From Phaeobacter sp. CECT 5382 (GTDB lineage: Bacteria; Pseudomonadota; Alphaproteobacteria; Rhodobacterales; Rhodobacteraceae), in assembly GCF_001457775.1 (NCBI RefSeq), contig NZ_CYSG01000014.1, positions 26,467 to 90,466 of the forward strand: a stretch of 64,000 nt of DNA, read 5' to 3'. How positions within the stretch are numbered: position 1 is the stretch's first letter; the number at the start of each line of letters is the position of its first letter. This document shows positions 17,455-27,087 of the stretch, in pieces. The notes below the pieces were generated by a model. That model saw nothing but the letters and a program-made list of their open reading frames with translations. It was not told where the DNA came from and made no database searches. The position numbers and the translations under genes were made by a program.

Positions 17455-18402
17455 TTAGCGTGACTTTACGCCAGGAAGAACGCACATCATCTCATAGAGC
17501 AAATTAGCCGCAGTCAGGGCGGTATTGCCTGAGGTATCATAGGGCGGCGAGACCTCGACAAGATCACAACCCACGATATTGAGCCCCTTCAGCGACCGGA
17601 TCAGCTCCAGCGCCTGCGGTGTTGTCAGCCCGCCAATTTCCGGTGTGCCGGTGCCGGGCGCATAAGCCGGATCCAGACTGTCGATATCATAAGAGACATA
17701 AACCGGACGGTTGCCGATATCACGACGGATCTCGGCGCCCATATTATGTAGCTGCCGTCCCCAAAGCTCCTGCGCGGGAAAATGCTGAAAGCCCCAGCCC
17801 TGCGCTTCGGTGAAATCATCGGCGCCATAGCCGGTGCCGCGAATACCGATCTGATAGGTCTTGTCGGCAACGATCAGACCTTCCTCATAGGCGCGGCGGA
17901 AAACGGTGCCATGGGTCTCTTTTTCGCCAAACATGTCGTCATTCACATCGGCATGGGCATCGATATGCACCAGCGCCACGGGTCCGTATTTGGCCGCAAT
18001 TGCCCGCAGGATCGGCAGGGTGATCGAATGATCGCCCCCCATCGCCATCGGGATAACGCCACCGGACAGGATCGCGTGATAGCTGTCTTCGATGATGCGC
18101 AGCGATTCTTTCAGCGAAAACGTGTTGATCGCAAGATCACCGATATCGCCTGCATTCAGACTGTCAAAGGGGGCAGCCCCCGTGGCCATGTTATAGGGCC
18201 GCAGCATCGCGCTCTCTGAACGGATCTGTTTGGGGCCAAACCGTGTTCCCGACCGCCACGAGGTGCCGATATCCATCGGAATGCCCAAAAAGGCCACATC
18301 CAGCCCCTCAAGCGAAGTCGCTTGCGGCAGCCGCATAAAGGTGTTGGGCCCGGAAAACCGGGCCAGATCATTGCCACTGATCGGTTGGTTAAAGTCAGCC
18401 AT
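17455..18402 (-). CDS. speB: Agmatinase-family ureohydrolase, copy 1
   Basis: A 315-residue binuclear manganese ureohydrolase of the arginase/agmatinase superfamily, which splits a guanidino group to release urea. Metal ligands are seen in MGGDHS (His125), DAHAD (Asp148, His150, Asp152) and the later DIDSLDP, with PGTGTPEIGGLT after it. The ATG at 18402 lies one base after the stop of the second ureohydrolase gene; a GTG at 18417 is an alternative start adding five residues. Agmatinase is the usual label, but guanidinobutyrase and related activities cannot be told apart by eye. The two copies differ in their substrate-side loops. Confidence 0.8.
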   Translation of the reverse strand: MADFNQPISGNDLARFSGPNTFMRLPQATSLEGLDVAFLGIPMDIGTSWRSGTRFGPKQIRSESAMLRPYNMATGAAPFDSLNAGDIGDLAINTFSLKESLRIIEDSYHAILSGGVIPMAMGGDHSITLPILRAIAAKYGPVALVHIDAHADVNDDMFGEKETHGTVFRRAYEEGLIVADKTYQIGIRGTGYGADDFTEAQGWGFQHFPAQELWGRQLHNMGAEIRRDIGNRPVYVSYDIDSLDPAYAPGTGTPEIGGLTTPQALELIRSLKGLNIVGCDLVEVSPPYDTSGNTALTAANLLYEMMCVLPGVKSR

Positions 18403-18403
18403 T

Positions 18404-19378
18404 CTATGCTTTGCCACGTTCTTTCAAGTTCCAGCCCAAGAGGCAGATGATTTCCATCGCCACATGGGCGCCAGCTATAGCAGTGGCACCGGTTGTGTCA
18501 AAGGGGGGAGAAACCTCCACCACGTCACCGCCCTTAATATTGATGCCGGCGATTTCACGCAGGATCCGCGACGCCTGCGCCGAGGTCAGCCCGCCCCAAA
18601 CCGGCGTGCCTGTGCCAGGTGCATAGGCCGGGTCGAGCCCGTCAATGTCAAACGTCAGGTATGTCGGGCGGTCTCCAAGGATTTCCTTGATCCGGCGCGC
18701 GGTCTCAACTGGACCGATTTCATGCACCGTAGGCGCATCAATGATGTTGACCCCAAGCGTATCCTCATTGGTGGTCCGAATACCGACCTGCACCGACGTC
18801 TTGGGATCAACAATGCCCATTTTTACGGCTTTGTAGAACATGGTGCCGTGATCGATACGGTCCATATTATCGTCAGGCCAGGTGTCCGTATGGGCATCAA
18901 ACTGCAGCAGCGAAATGGGCCCGTATTTGTCGGCATAGGCTTTCAGGATCGGGAACGTGATGTAGTGATCCCCACCCAACACGACCGAAGCAGTATCATG
19001 CGCCAGAATTCCGCGAATATGCTCGGTCAGCGCTGCAGGAAAGGCCGGAACATTCGCATGATCAAAAGCAAGATCGCCATAATCGGCAATCGCCAGGGTG
19101 CTCAGGGGTTTGTGCGGCCAGCCATAGGGCTCATCGGGGCTTTGCAGCGTGGACGCTTCTCGGATCGCACGGGGTCCGAGCCGTGTTCCGGGCCGATTGG
19201 TCACCGCCTGATCAAAGGGCACGCCAGTGACTGCAATATCCACACCAGTCAAGTCTTTGGTGTATTTGCGCCGCAGAAACGAGGTCGCACCCCCAAAGGT
19301 GATTTCAAAACTCAGCCCTTTCAGATCTTCGCGCGTAAAGGCTTCGTCGATTGAATGCTTCGCATCTTCAAGTGCCAT
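18404..19378 (-). CDS. Agmatinase-family ureohydrolase, copy 2
   Basis: A 324-residue paralogue of the neighbouring enzyme, with the full metal-binding set: LGGDHY (His138), DAHTD (Asp161, His163, Asp165) and DIDGLDPAYAPGTGTP. Relative to copy 1 it has a longer N-terminus and a different loop after the second metal motif (TWPDDN rather than VNDDMFGEKE), so the two probably act on different guanidino compounds. ATG 19378 has AGGGGAA upstream. The genes for both ureohydrolases and an M20 amidohydrolase run in one direction, suggesting a small catabolic unit for guanidino or acylated amino compounds. Confidence 0.8.
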   Translation of the reverse strand: MALEDAKHSIDEAFTREDLKGLSFEITFGGATSFLRRKYTKDLTGVDIAVTGVPFDQAVTNRPGTRLGPRAIREASTLQSPDEPYGWPHKPLSTLAIADYGDLAFDHANVPAFPAALTEHIRGILAHDTASVVLGGDHYITFPILKAYADKYGPISLLQFDAHTDTWPDDNMDRIDHGTMFYKAVKMGIVDPKTSVQVGIRTTNEDTLGVNIIDAPTVHEIGPVETARRIKEILGDRPTYLTFDIDGLDPAYAPGTGTPVWGGLTSAQASRILREIAGINIKGGDVVEVSPPFDTTGATAIAGAHVAMEIICLLGWNLKERGKA

Positions 19379-19513
19379 GGTGCTATTCCCCTGCTCAAGC
19401 ACTTGCCCCGGCCCAGGGTTTCTTATTCCCAACCGGCGCAAGTATAATTTGATCATATTACCAGATCGGAGATACCCAGTTTTTCATTCATTGTCACCTC
19501 CGGTCACGCCCCC

Positions 19514-20677
19514 TCAGCCCAAAGGCTGAGCCCGCTCAACCAGGCGGGCGAAAAACGACGCACCTATGGGGGAAATATCATCATTGAAGTCATATTTCGG
19601 GTGATGAAGCCCGGCGCTGTCGCCCTGACCCAGAAACAGATAGGCGCCGGGGCGCGCGTTCAACATATATGAGAAATCTTCCGCCCCCATTTCGCGCCCA
19701 CCATCAGCCTCGACATTCTCTGCGCCAGAAATCTCGGCCGCGACATCCACCGCAAAACGGGATTTTTCGGCATTGTTCACGGTCGCCGGATAGCCGACCT
19801 CATAATCCAGTGTCGCCGTGACGCCATAGCTGGCCGCCTGCCCCGCGACAATTTCTTCCATCCGGCGCATCACCATAGCCTGCACCTCTGGGTTAAAGGT
19901 GCGCACAGTGCCGTTGATATAGGCGGTATCGGGGATCACATTGTCCACGGTGCCTGTGTGGATCTGCGTGACCGAGACCACCAGATCCTCCAGCGTGTGA
20001 TGATTGCGGCTGATGATGGTTTGGATCGCCTGCGCAATGCCGCAGGCGGCCATCACCGGATCCCGGGTTTCATGCGGCATCGCCCCATGCCCGCCAAGAC
20101 CCTGAATATGCACATGAAACGTATCTACCGCAGCCATCAGCGCACCGGGCGCGGTCAAAAAAGCCCCGACAGGCAGGCCGGGCGCATTGTGCAGGGCATA
20201 GACCTCGCTAATGTCGAATCTGTCCATGATGCCTTCTTCGACCATGATGCGCGCGCCGCCTATGGCCTCTTCGGCGGGCTGAAAGATCAGGGCCACTCGG
20301 CCCGCAAAGTTGCGCGTCTCGGCCAAATATTTCGCGGCCCCCAGCAGCATGGTGGTGTGGCCGTCATGGCCGCAGGCATGCATATTGCCGCTGTGCTGCG
20401 ACAGATAGTCAACGCCGGTTTCCTCGGGGATCGGCAGCGCATCCATATCGGCGCGCAGACCGATGGTCGGCCCCGCCTCCTGCCCGTTGATGATTGCCAC
20501 CATACCGGACATCGCAATGCCCTGGTGCAGCTCATCGACGCCAATCTCGCGCAGGCGTTCAGCCACATAGGCGGCGGTTTTGGGCAAATCCAGCGCCAGT
20601 TCGGGGATCTGGTGCAGATGCTGACGCCAGGTCTTCATCTCGGTGGCGTAGTCAGCAATGCGGTTGACGACCGGCAT
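19514..20677 (-). CDS. M20D family amidohydrolase (hippurate hydrolase-like)
   Basis: A 387-residue zinc-dependent amidohydrolase of the type that cleaves N-acyl amino acids (hippurate, IAA-amino acids, N-acetyl diaminopimelate). It shows HACGHDGHTTMLLGAAKYL near 98-116, EEAIGGARIMVEEG near 136-149 and a C-terminal GAEDFSYML segment. CAGGAG precedes ATG 20677. The exact substrate is not readable. It heads the minus-strand group with the two ureohydrolases, 135 bases upstream of the first, and is divergent from mazG. Confidence 0.85.
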   Translation of the reverse strand: MPVVNRIADYATEMKTWRQHLHQIPELALDLPKTAAYVAERLREIGVDELHQGIAMSGMVAIINGQEAGPTIGLRADMDALPIPEETGVDYLSQHSGNMHACGHDGHTTMLLGAAKYLAETRNFAGRVALIFQPAEEAIGGARIMVEEGIMDRFDISEVYALHNAPGLPVGAFLTAPGALMAAVDTFHVHIQGLGGHGAMPHETRDPVMAACGIAQAIQTIISRNHHTLEDLVVSVTQIHTGTVDNVIPDTAYINGTVRTFNPEVQAMVMRRMEEIVAGQAASYGVTATLDYEVGYPATVNNAEKSRFAVDVAAEISGAENVEADGGREMGAEDFSYMLNARPGAYLFLGQGDSAGLHHPKYDFNDDISPIGASFFARLVERAQPLG

Positions 20678-20740
20678 GGGGTGGACTCCTGTCTCAGGTT
20701 AGGGATTGATGCATCTGACACTGGAACAAGAGCAGCTGCA

Positions 20741-21586
20741 ATGCCTGACACGCCCCCTCTCCCCTCTTTTGATGCAACGCTGATCCATGACGAAAGCGCT
20801 GGAATCGAACGCCTTTTGGAAATCATGCGCGCTCTGCGCGACCCGGACAAGGGCTGCCCTTGGGATATCCAGCAGGATTTCGCCAGTATCGCGCCCTACA
20901 CAATCGAGGAAGCCTATGAGGTGGCAGATGCGATCGAACGCCAGGCCTGGGATGAGCTGAAGGGCGAGCTGGGTGATCTGCTGTTCCAGTCGGTGTTTCA
21001 CGCCCAGATGGCACAAGAAGCCGGGCATTTCTCCTTTCAGGATGTGGTCACCACCATGTCCAACAAGATGGTGTCCCGCCATCCACATGTTTTTGGCGAT
21101 GAGAACCGCGAAAAATCCGCCGAGCAACAGACCTCCGACTGGGAGGCGATCAAGGCCGCGGAACGCGCAGGCAAGCGCGAGACTGGCACGCTGGATGGTG
21201 TCGCCGTCGGCCTGCCTGCCCTGCTGCGGGCGTATAAACTACAAAAACGCGCCGCCCGCGTCGGCTTTGACTGGCCCGAAACCGCGCAGGTCATTGACAA
21301 GATCAAGGAAGAAGCCGCCGAGCTGGTCGAGGCCCGTGATCAATTGACGCCCGACGAGGTGGAAGAGGAATTCGGCGATCTGATGTTTGTCATGGCCAAT
21401 CTCGGTCGCCATCTGGGGCTGGAGCCAGAAGCCGCGCTGCGCCGCGCCAATGCAAAATTCATCCGCCGATTTGAAGGCGTCGAGGCCAAGCTGGCGGCGC
21501 GAGGCAAAAAGCCCGAAGACAGCGATCTGGCCGAAATGGATGCGCTTTGGGATGCGGTCAAAGCAGACGAAAAGACAGGGGCGTGA
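20741..21586 (+). CDS. mazG: Nucleoside triphosphate pyrophosphohydrolase
   Basis: A 281-residue all-alpha NTP pyrophosphatase with two MazG domains in tandem (about 28-125 and 170-265). The first has the metal-binding pattern LRDPDKGCPWDIQQDF, then EEAYEVADAI and ELGDLLFQSVFHA; the second has EEAAELVEARD and EEEFGDLMFVMAN. MazG hydrolyses NTPs and dNTPs to the monophosphate and is thought to limit abnormal nucleotides and, in E. coli, ppGpp. The open frame extends far upstream antisense to the M20 gene, but ATG 20741 is the family start. Confidence 0.92.
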   Translation: MPDTPPLPSFDATLIHDESAGIERLLEIMRALRDPDKGCPWDIQQDFASIAPYTIEEAYEVADAIERQAWDELKGELGDLLFQSVFHAQMAQEAGHFSFQDVVTTMSNKMVSRHPHVFGDENREKSAEQQTSDWEAIKAAERAGKRETGTLDGVAVGLPALLRAYKLQKRAARVGFDWPETAQVIDKIKEEAAELVEARDQLTPDEVEEEFGDLMFVMANLGRHLGLEPEAALRRANAKFIRRFEGVEAKLAARGKKPEDSDLAEMDALWDAVKADEKTGA

Positions 21587-21628
21587 CCTCCGACTTCTGC
21601 GTGTCAAAAATAGATTCTTCTGATCGGC

Positions 21629-21660
21629 CATGTTCACATCGGCACATGTTCACATCGGTA
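21629..21660. repeat. Tandem 16-base direct repeat upstream of the nucleoside hydrolase
   Basis: Two adjacent 16-base units (CATGTTCACATCGGCA at 21629-21644 and CATGTTCACATCGGTA at 21645-21660) differ at one position. They lie 57-88 bases before the nucleoside hydrolase ATG and could be a regulator site or a small slippage duplication. Confidence 0.7.
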
Positions 21661-21716
21661 ATGGACATTTACACGCCGCACTGCGATTTTCAGCATTTGC
21701 CGAACAGGACATACCT

Positions 21717-22658
21717 ATGAGCGCGCGTAAAATCATCATCGACACCGACCCCGGCCAGGATGATGCGGTCGCAATCCTGTTGGCTCTGGCCAGCCCGCAA
21801 GAGATCGACCTTCTGGGCATCACCTGCGTGGCCGGTAATGTGCCTGTGTCGCGCACCCAGATCAATGCCCGCATCATCTGCGAGCTGGCAGGCCACAGAC
21901 AGATCAAAGTCTTCGCGGGACGCGCAGCCCCGCTACGCAGACCGCTGGTGACAGCAGAATATGTGCATGGCAAAACCGGTCTGAATGGGCCAGAGCTGTT
22001 TGAGCCGACAATGCCGCTGCAATCGCAAGGCGGCGTCGAGTTCATCATTGAAACCCTGCGCGCAGAGCCTGCAGGCAGTGTCACGCTCTGTCCCCTTGGT
22101 CCGCTGTCCAATATCGCCGAAGCCTTTCAATCCGCCCCCGACATCATCGGGCGGGTGCAAGAAGTCGTGTTGATGGGCGGCGCCTATTTTGAAGTGGGCA
22201 ACATCACCCCCGCCGCGGAATTCAACATCTTCGTGGACCCCGAAGCGGCTAATATCGTGCTTAAATCTGGGGCACCCATCACCATGATGCCGCTGGATGT
22301 GACACACAAGGCGCTGACCACGCGCCCTCGTATCGAGGCTCTGCGCGCCCTGGACACCCCGGTCGGCCATTTCACCGCAGAAATGCTGGATTTCTTTGAA
22401 AGGTTCGACATCGAAAAATACGGCTCCGAAGGTGGTCCTCTGCATGATCCCTGCGTCATTGCCTATCTGATCCGCCCAGATCTGTTCAGCGGCCGCCATA
22501 TCAATGTGGAGATTGAAACCCAATCAGAGCTGACCCTTGGTATGACCGTCGCCGATTGGTGGGGCGTCACGGATCGCCCGGCCAATGCGCTGTTCATGGG
22601 TGATCTGGATGCCGATGGCTTCTTTGACCTCATCACCCAGCGTCTGGCCCTGCTATGA
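21717..22658 (+). CDS. Inosine-uridine preferring nucleoside hydrolase
   Basis: A 313-residue N-ribohydrolase of the IunH/Rih family, cleaving nucleosides to base and ribose in salvage. The calcium-binding signature DTDPGQDD sits at 9-16 and a later PLGPLSNIA and LMGGAY segment marks the active site. ATG 21717 is chosen because the conserved motif begins nine residues in; the frame is open 87 bases further upstream through the 16-base repeat. Purine or pyrimidine preference cannot be read. The GNAT gene overlaps its stop (ATGA). Confidence 0.88.
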   Translation: MSARKIIIDTDPGQDDAVAILLALASPQEIDLLGITCVAGNVPVSRTQINARIICELAGHRQIKVFAGRAAPLRRPLVTAEYVHGKTGLNGPELFEPTMPLQSQGGVEFIIETLRAEPAGSVTLCPLGPLSNIAEAFQSAPDIIGRVQEVVLMGGAYFEVGNITPAAEFNIFVDPEAANIVLKSGAPITMMPLDVTHKALTTRPRIEALRALDTPVGHFTAEMLDFFERFDIEKYGSEGGPLHDPCVIAYLIRPDLFSGRHINVEIETQSELTLGMTVADWWGVTDRPANALFMGDLDADGFFDLITQRLALL

Positions 22659-23110
22659 GTGCGGCACTGCATCTCGCCCGGCCGGAGCATCTGGAAAAGC
22701 TGCTCACCATGGTGGAGGCCTTTCATGCAGAGGCGGGCCTGCAAAGCGATGATGCCCATCGGCGCGCCGGTATTGCACCGCTGCTGGACGGCATCCCCTA
22801 TGGTGCTGTCTATATCATCGGCCCCACCCGCGCGCCGATCGGCTATATCGTCGTAACCTTTGGCTGGTCGGTGGAATTTGGCGGCATGGATGGCTTTGTC
22901 GATGAAATCTACATTCGTCCTGCAGTGCGCGGGCGTGGCCTTGCGGCCGAGGTGTTGATCGAGCTGCCCAAAACCCTGGCCGAAGCGGGCATCAAGGCGC
23001 TGCATCTCGAAGTGGATCGCAACAATGAGGCGGCGCTACGGTTGTATCAGCGCTGCCGGTTCGAGCCGCGTGACAGATATATGCTGATGACCAAGGTTCT
23101 CAGCTCCTGA
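22655..23110 (+). CDS. GNAT family N-acetyltransferase
   Basis: A 151-residue acetyltransferase with the acetyl-CoA binding motif YIRPAVRGRGLAAEVL near 88-103 and a C-terminal LEVDRNNEAALRLYQRCRF segment typical of GNAT motif B. The acceptor is unknown. Its ATG overlaps the stop of the nucleoside hydrolase by four bases, so the pair is translationally coupled and the acetyltransferase may act on a related metabolite, though this is only a guess. Confidence 0.85.
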   Translation: MSAALHLARPEHLEKLLTMVEAFHAEAGLQSDDAHRRAGIAPLLDGIPYGAVYIIGPTRAPIGYIVVTFGWSVEFGGMDGFVDEIYIRPAVRGRGLAAEVLIELPKTLAEAGIKALHLEVDRNNEAALRLYQRCRFEPRDRYMLMTKVLSS

Positions 23111-23253
23111 TCCCATCAGGCGGGGTTTTGAACTCCAAAACTGCGCTGTCGAGATTTTTTTCCACTTCTTGATCCAGAACAGTACAGCCCGTCTTTTGAC
23201 GGGTGATGATGTGATGGAAGACATGCACGTAAATATGGACAAGGAGAAACTCG

Positions 23254-23529
23254 ATGAAGTCTCAAATAGTCGCCATCACCGCAGCTGCCCTTGTGGCCCT
23301 GTCAGGCTGCGATAATCTGACAGAAGACCAGCGCACCGTGGTCGGCGTGACCGGCGGGGCCGCTGCTGGGCTGATCGCTGCCGAAGCACTTGACGCCAAT
23401 AGCAACTGGCGCATCATCGCGGCCCTTGCCGGTGCTGCAGCTGGGACCGTTGTTGCCCAGAACAATGCCACCAAGACCTGCGCCTATTCCCGTGGCGATG
23501 GCACCTACTATGAGGCGGCCTGCCCGTAA
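23254..23529 (+). CDS. Small lipoprotein with glycine-zipper-like segment
   Basis: A 91-residue lipoprotein: signal helix then lipobox LSGC with the acylated Cys at residue 19. A Gly/Ala-rich hydrophobic segment (about 30-70, including VTGGAAAGLIAAEA and ALAGAAAGTVVAQ) resembles the glycine-zipper region of 17-kDa/OmpA-like envelope proteins. A short C-terminal tail has two more cysteines. AAGGAGAAACTCG precedes ATG 23254. The upstream leader holds a CCCGTC-tttt-GACGGG hairpin (about 23188-23203). Function unknown; an outer-membrane lipoprotein is likely because no Asp follows the acylated Cys directly, though the next residue (Asp20) could instead favour inner-membrane retention in enterobacterial rules. 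Confidence 0.7.
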   Translation: MKSQIVAITAAALVALSGCDNLTEDQRTVVGVTGGAAAGLIAAEALDANSNWRIIAALAGAAAGTVVAQNNATKTCAYSRGDGTYYEAACP

Positions 23530-23580
23530 CGGCTACACGCTCCTTCCTTATCCGCCAAACAGAGTTGCCGGATAAAACGG

Positions 23581-23634
23581 TCTGACAAAAACGCCCCGCG
23601 CCTAGCGGCACGGGGCGAAAAATATTTTGTCAGA
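23581..23634. terminator. Bidirectional terminator between the lipoprotein gene and eno
   Basis: Nested hairpin: an inner near-perfect stem CGCCCCGCGCC / GGCACGGGGCG (23592-23617, tagc loop) is framed by outer arms TCTGACAAAA (23581-23590) and TTTTGTCAGA (23625-23634). The A- and T-rich outer arms give a T-run in both directions, fitting two convergent genes. Confidence 0.8.
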
Positions 23635-23673
23635 TCCAACTCTGTCCAAAACCTCTGGAGAGCCGCAGCAGGT

Positions 23674-25014
<1,341 letters not shown>

Positions 25015-25124
25015 CAGTGATCGTTATCGCTAACAGGGGTTATTTCACGGGGTTAGGGCTAACATTTCGCTGTTTGCGCCACCGGTATCGCTGCCAATCT
25101 GAGATCCCTGCTCAGGATGGGACA

Positions 25125-26036
25125 TCAGGCCGCAGCCTGACCCGAGGCGATGTCACGCGCCTGCCGCTGGGCGCGCCGTACCAGCCGCCGTTCGCGCACA
25201 AAGGTATATAGCCCAGACCCGATGATCAGTGTTGCCCCCGCAAGGGTCAGCGCATCCGGGCGTTCGCCAAAGACCAGAACCCCAACCAGAATCGAAAACA
25301 GCAGACGGCTGTAGCGAAACGGCGTGATGGCCGAGGCATCGCCAATCCGCGTCGCCACCACGATGGCATAGTAGCCGGCCACGCCAAAGGCGATCCCACC
25401 CAGCATCATCAGCGCCTGCCGCCCATCGATTGCTGTCGCCTCCCCCGGAGTGAACGCCAACAGCAGCCCCCCCGCCGCGATCAGCGACGCGAAGGCCTGA
25501 AAGCTGACAACGGCAGAGGACACCGTTGTATCAACCAGCCGGGTGAGCAGATCCCGCGCCGCGATGGCAAGCACGGCAAACAGCACCAGCAGCACCGATG
25601 GATCAAACCCGTCCAGCCCGGGACGGACAATCAGTAACACGCCTGCAAAGCCGACGCAGATCGCGCTCCAGCGTCTCCAACCGACCTGCTCGCCCAGAAA
25701 CAGCGCCGCTCCCATGGTAATGACCAATGGCAAGGCCTGAAACACCGCAGCGACCGTAGAGATATCCACCACCGCCAGCGCCGAGGCAAAGGCCATTGCC
25801 CCCACGGCCTCAGAAAGGGTGCGCAGGATCGCAGCACCGCGCCAGGCGGCGGGTGCAAAGAGGTTATCCCCCTTGTAAAGCGCCACCGCTGCAAATACAG
25901 CGCCCGAGCCAAAGCCAAGCATGATGAGGATCTGCCCCACAGGGATCTCACCAGACAGTCGCTTGATAAACATATCTTCCATGGTGAAGGCTGCCATCGA
26001 TGCGATGACAAACAGAATTCCATTGAGATTGTTCAT
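25125..26036 (-). CDS. EamA/DMT family permease
   Basis: A 303-residue inner-membrane protein with ten predicted helices in two EamA repeats (about 5-135 and 145-285), as in drug/metabolite transporters such as RhtA and YdcZ relatives. Each repeat ends with the family pattern, for example FLGEQVGWRRWSAICVGFAGVLLI and VFGERPDALTLAGATLIIGSGLY. The substrate is unknown. ATG 26036 begins the first helix and has GGAAAGGGG upstream; about 64 codons of open frame before it lack membrane character. The 271-base gap to the Fur gene holds a CAACAA-g-TTGTTG palindrome (26175-26187). Confidence 0.85.
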   Translation of the reverse strand: MNNLNGILFVIASMAAFTMEDMFIKRLSGEIPVGQILIMLGFGSGAVFAAVALYKGDNLFAPAAWRGAAILRTLSEAVGAMAFASALAVVDISTVAAVFQALPLVITMGAALFLGEQVGWRRWSAICVGFAGVLLIVRPGLDGFDPSVLLVLFAVLAIAARDLLTRLVDTTVSSAVVSFQAFASLIAAGGLLLAFTPGEATAIDGRQALMMLGGIAFGVAGYYAIVVATRIGDASAITPFRYSRLLFSILVGVLVFGERPDALTLAGATLIIGSGLYTFVRERRLVRRAQRQARDIASGQAAA

Positions 26037-26307
26037 AACGGCCCCTTTCCGAAGAAAAACGGAGCCCCTGCCGCCAGAAAACAGAGCTGGACAGTCAAAG
26101 AGCACCTGCTGGTCTGGATGCGACCAGCGCAGAGCATCCGCAAGTCTCTTTGCGACAGTTTTAAGCGACCAGCACAACAAGTTGTTGCGTAAAGCATCAC
26201 GACTGATGATGAGTCTCAGGCGGTACACGAAAAATCATGACAGAAAAAAGCAGGGCACATTTTGAGCAAGGGCTTCGCAAAACGGCTCCAGAACCGGTGC
26301 TGTCAGC

Positions 26308-26715
26308 CTAGCTCTTTTTCAGCGGAACGCCGTAAAGCTCCAGCTTGTGCCCCTTCAACTGGTAGCCCAGCTTGGCGGCGATCTTTTCCTGCAGCGCCTC
26401 GATTTCGGGATCACAGAATTCGATCACCTCGCCGGTGTTGATATCTATCAGATGGTCGTGGTGATCACGGTCGGCATCTTCATAGCGGGCCCGGCCATCG
26501 CCAAATTCAAGGCGGTCCAGAATGCCTGCCTCTTCAAACAGTTTGACCGTACGATAGACGGTCGCCAGCGAAATACCGGAATCCAAGGCACTGGCCCGGG
26601 CATAGAGCTCTTCGACATCCGGGTGGTCCAGACTGTCCTGCAGGGCACGGGCAATCACCCGGCGCTGACCGGTCATCCGCAGGCCCTTGGCCTCACATCG
26701 GGCGATAATCGTCAT
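26308..26715 (-). CDS. Fur family metalloregulator, Mur/Fur type
   Basis: A 135-residue repressor: winged helix (about 8-80) with TGQRRVIARAL and SLATVYRTVKLFEEAGI, then a metal/dimerisation domain with DRDHHDHLIDINTG and a C-terminal LKGHKLELYGVPLKK close to the manganese-sensing Mur proteins of rhizobia. CxxC zinc motifs of E. coli Fur are absent; single cysteines near 7 and 98 remain. It may sense manganese or iron. ATG 26715 is chosen (GGAAAG upstream); an ATG 33 bases earlier is possible. The gene is divergent from the helicase at 27088. Confidence 0.82.
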   Translation of the reverse strand: MTIIARCEAKGLRMTGQRRVIARALQDSLDHPDVEELYARASALDSGISLATVYRTVKLFEEAGILDRLEFGDGRARYEDADRDHHDHLIDINTGEVIEFCDPEIEALQEKIAAKLGYQLKGHKLELYGVPLKKS

Positions 26716-27087
26716 GGCGTTTTGCTTTCCGTCCACTCGTCGGTCCATTCATCTGGGCTCTCTGTGTAATCAATGATTGCGCCGACGAAAACCGGAATTC
26801 CGCATCTGGCACGCATTGACTTTATCCACAGAAACCGCCATGTGAGCGGCAGGTATCCTTCCCTGCCGCGTGAGCAGAGACCCCCGGACGCGCCATGATA
26901 GCGCGAAACACCCCGGCGTCTAGTGAAGTGCCAAGGTTCCCAAAATCACGCGTGGGGCACTCGCAAAACCCAGCGGACTGGCGCTCGCCAGCCCCCGCCC
27001 GAGGGCTTTGCCCCACCAGGCGCCAGCGCATCCTGCGACTGGCACAGACGGTTTTGCACGCGATGCAGGACCGCGAAAGGACGATAC
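26716..27087. other. 372-base divergent region between Fur/Mur and helicase genes
   Basis: No gene seen. It must carry both promoters. The helicase side would give a leader with a tight hairpin CTGGCG-ct-CGCCAG (26978-26991) and a GC-rich structured stretch to about 27030. DEAD-box genes often have regulated leaders, but nothing here identifies one. Confidence 0.5.

Noticed and set aside
18404..19378. Adjacent ureohydrolases as a recent duplication
   Set aside because: The two proteins differ widely outside the metal motifs, so an old split or separate acquisition is more likely.
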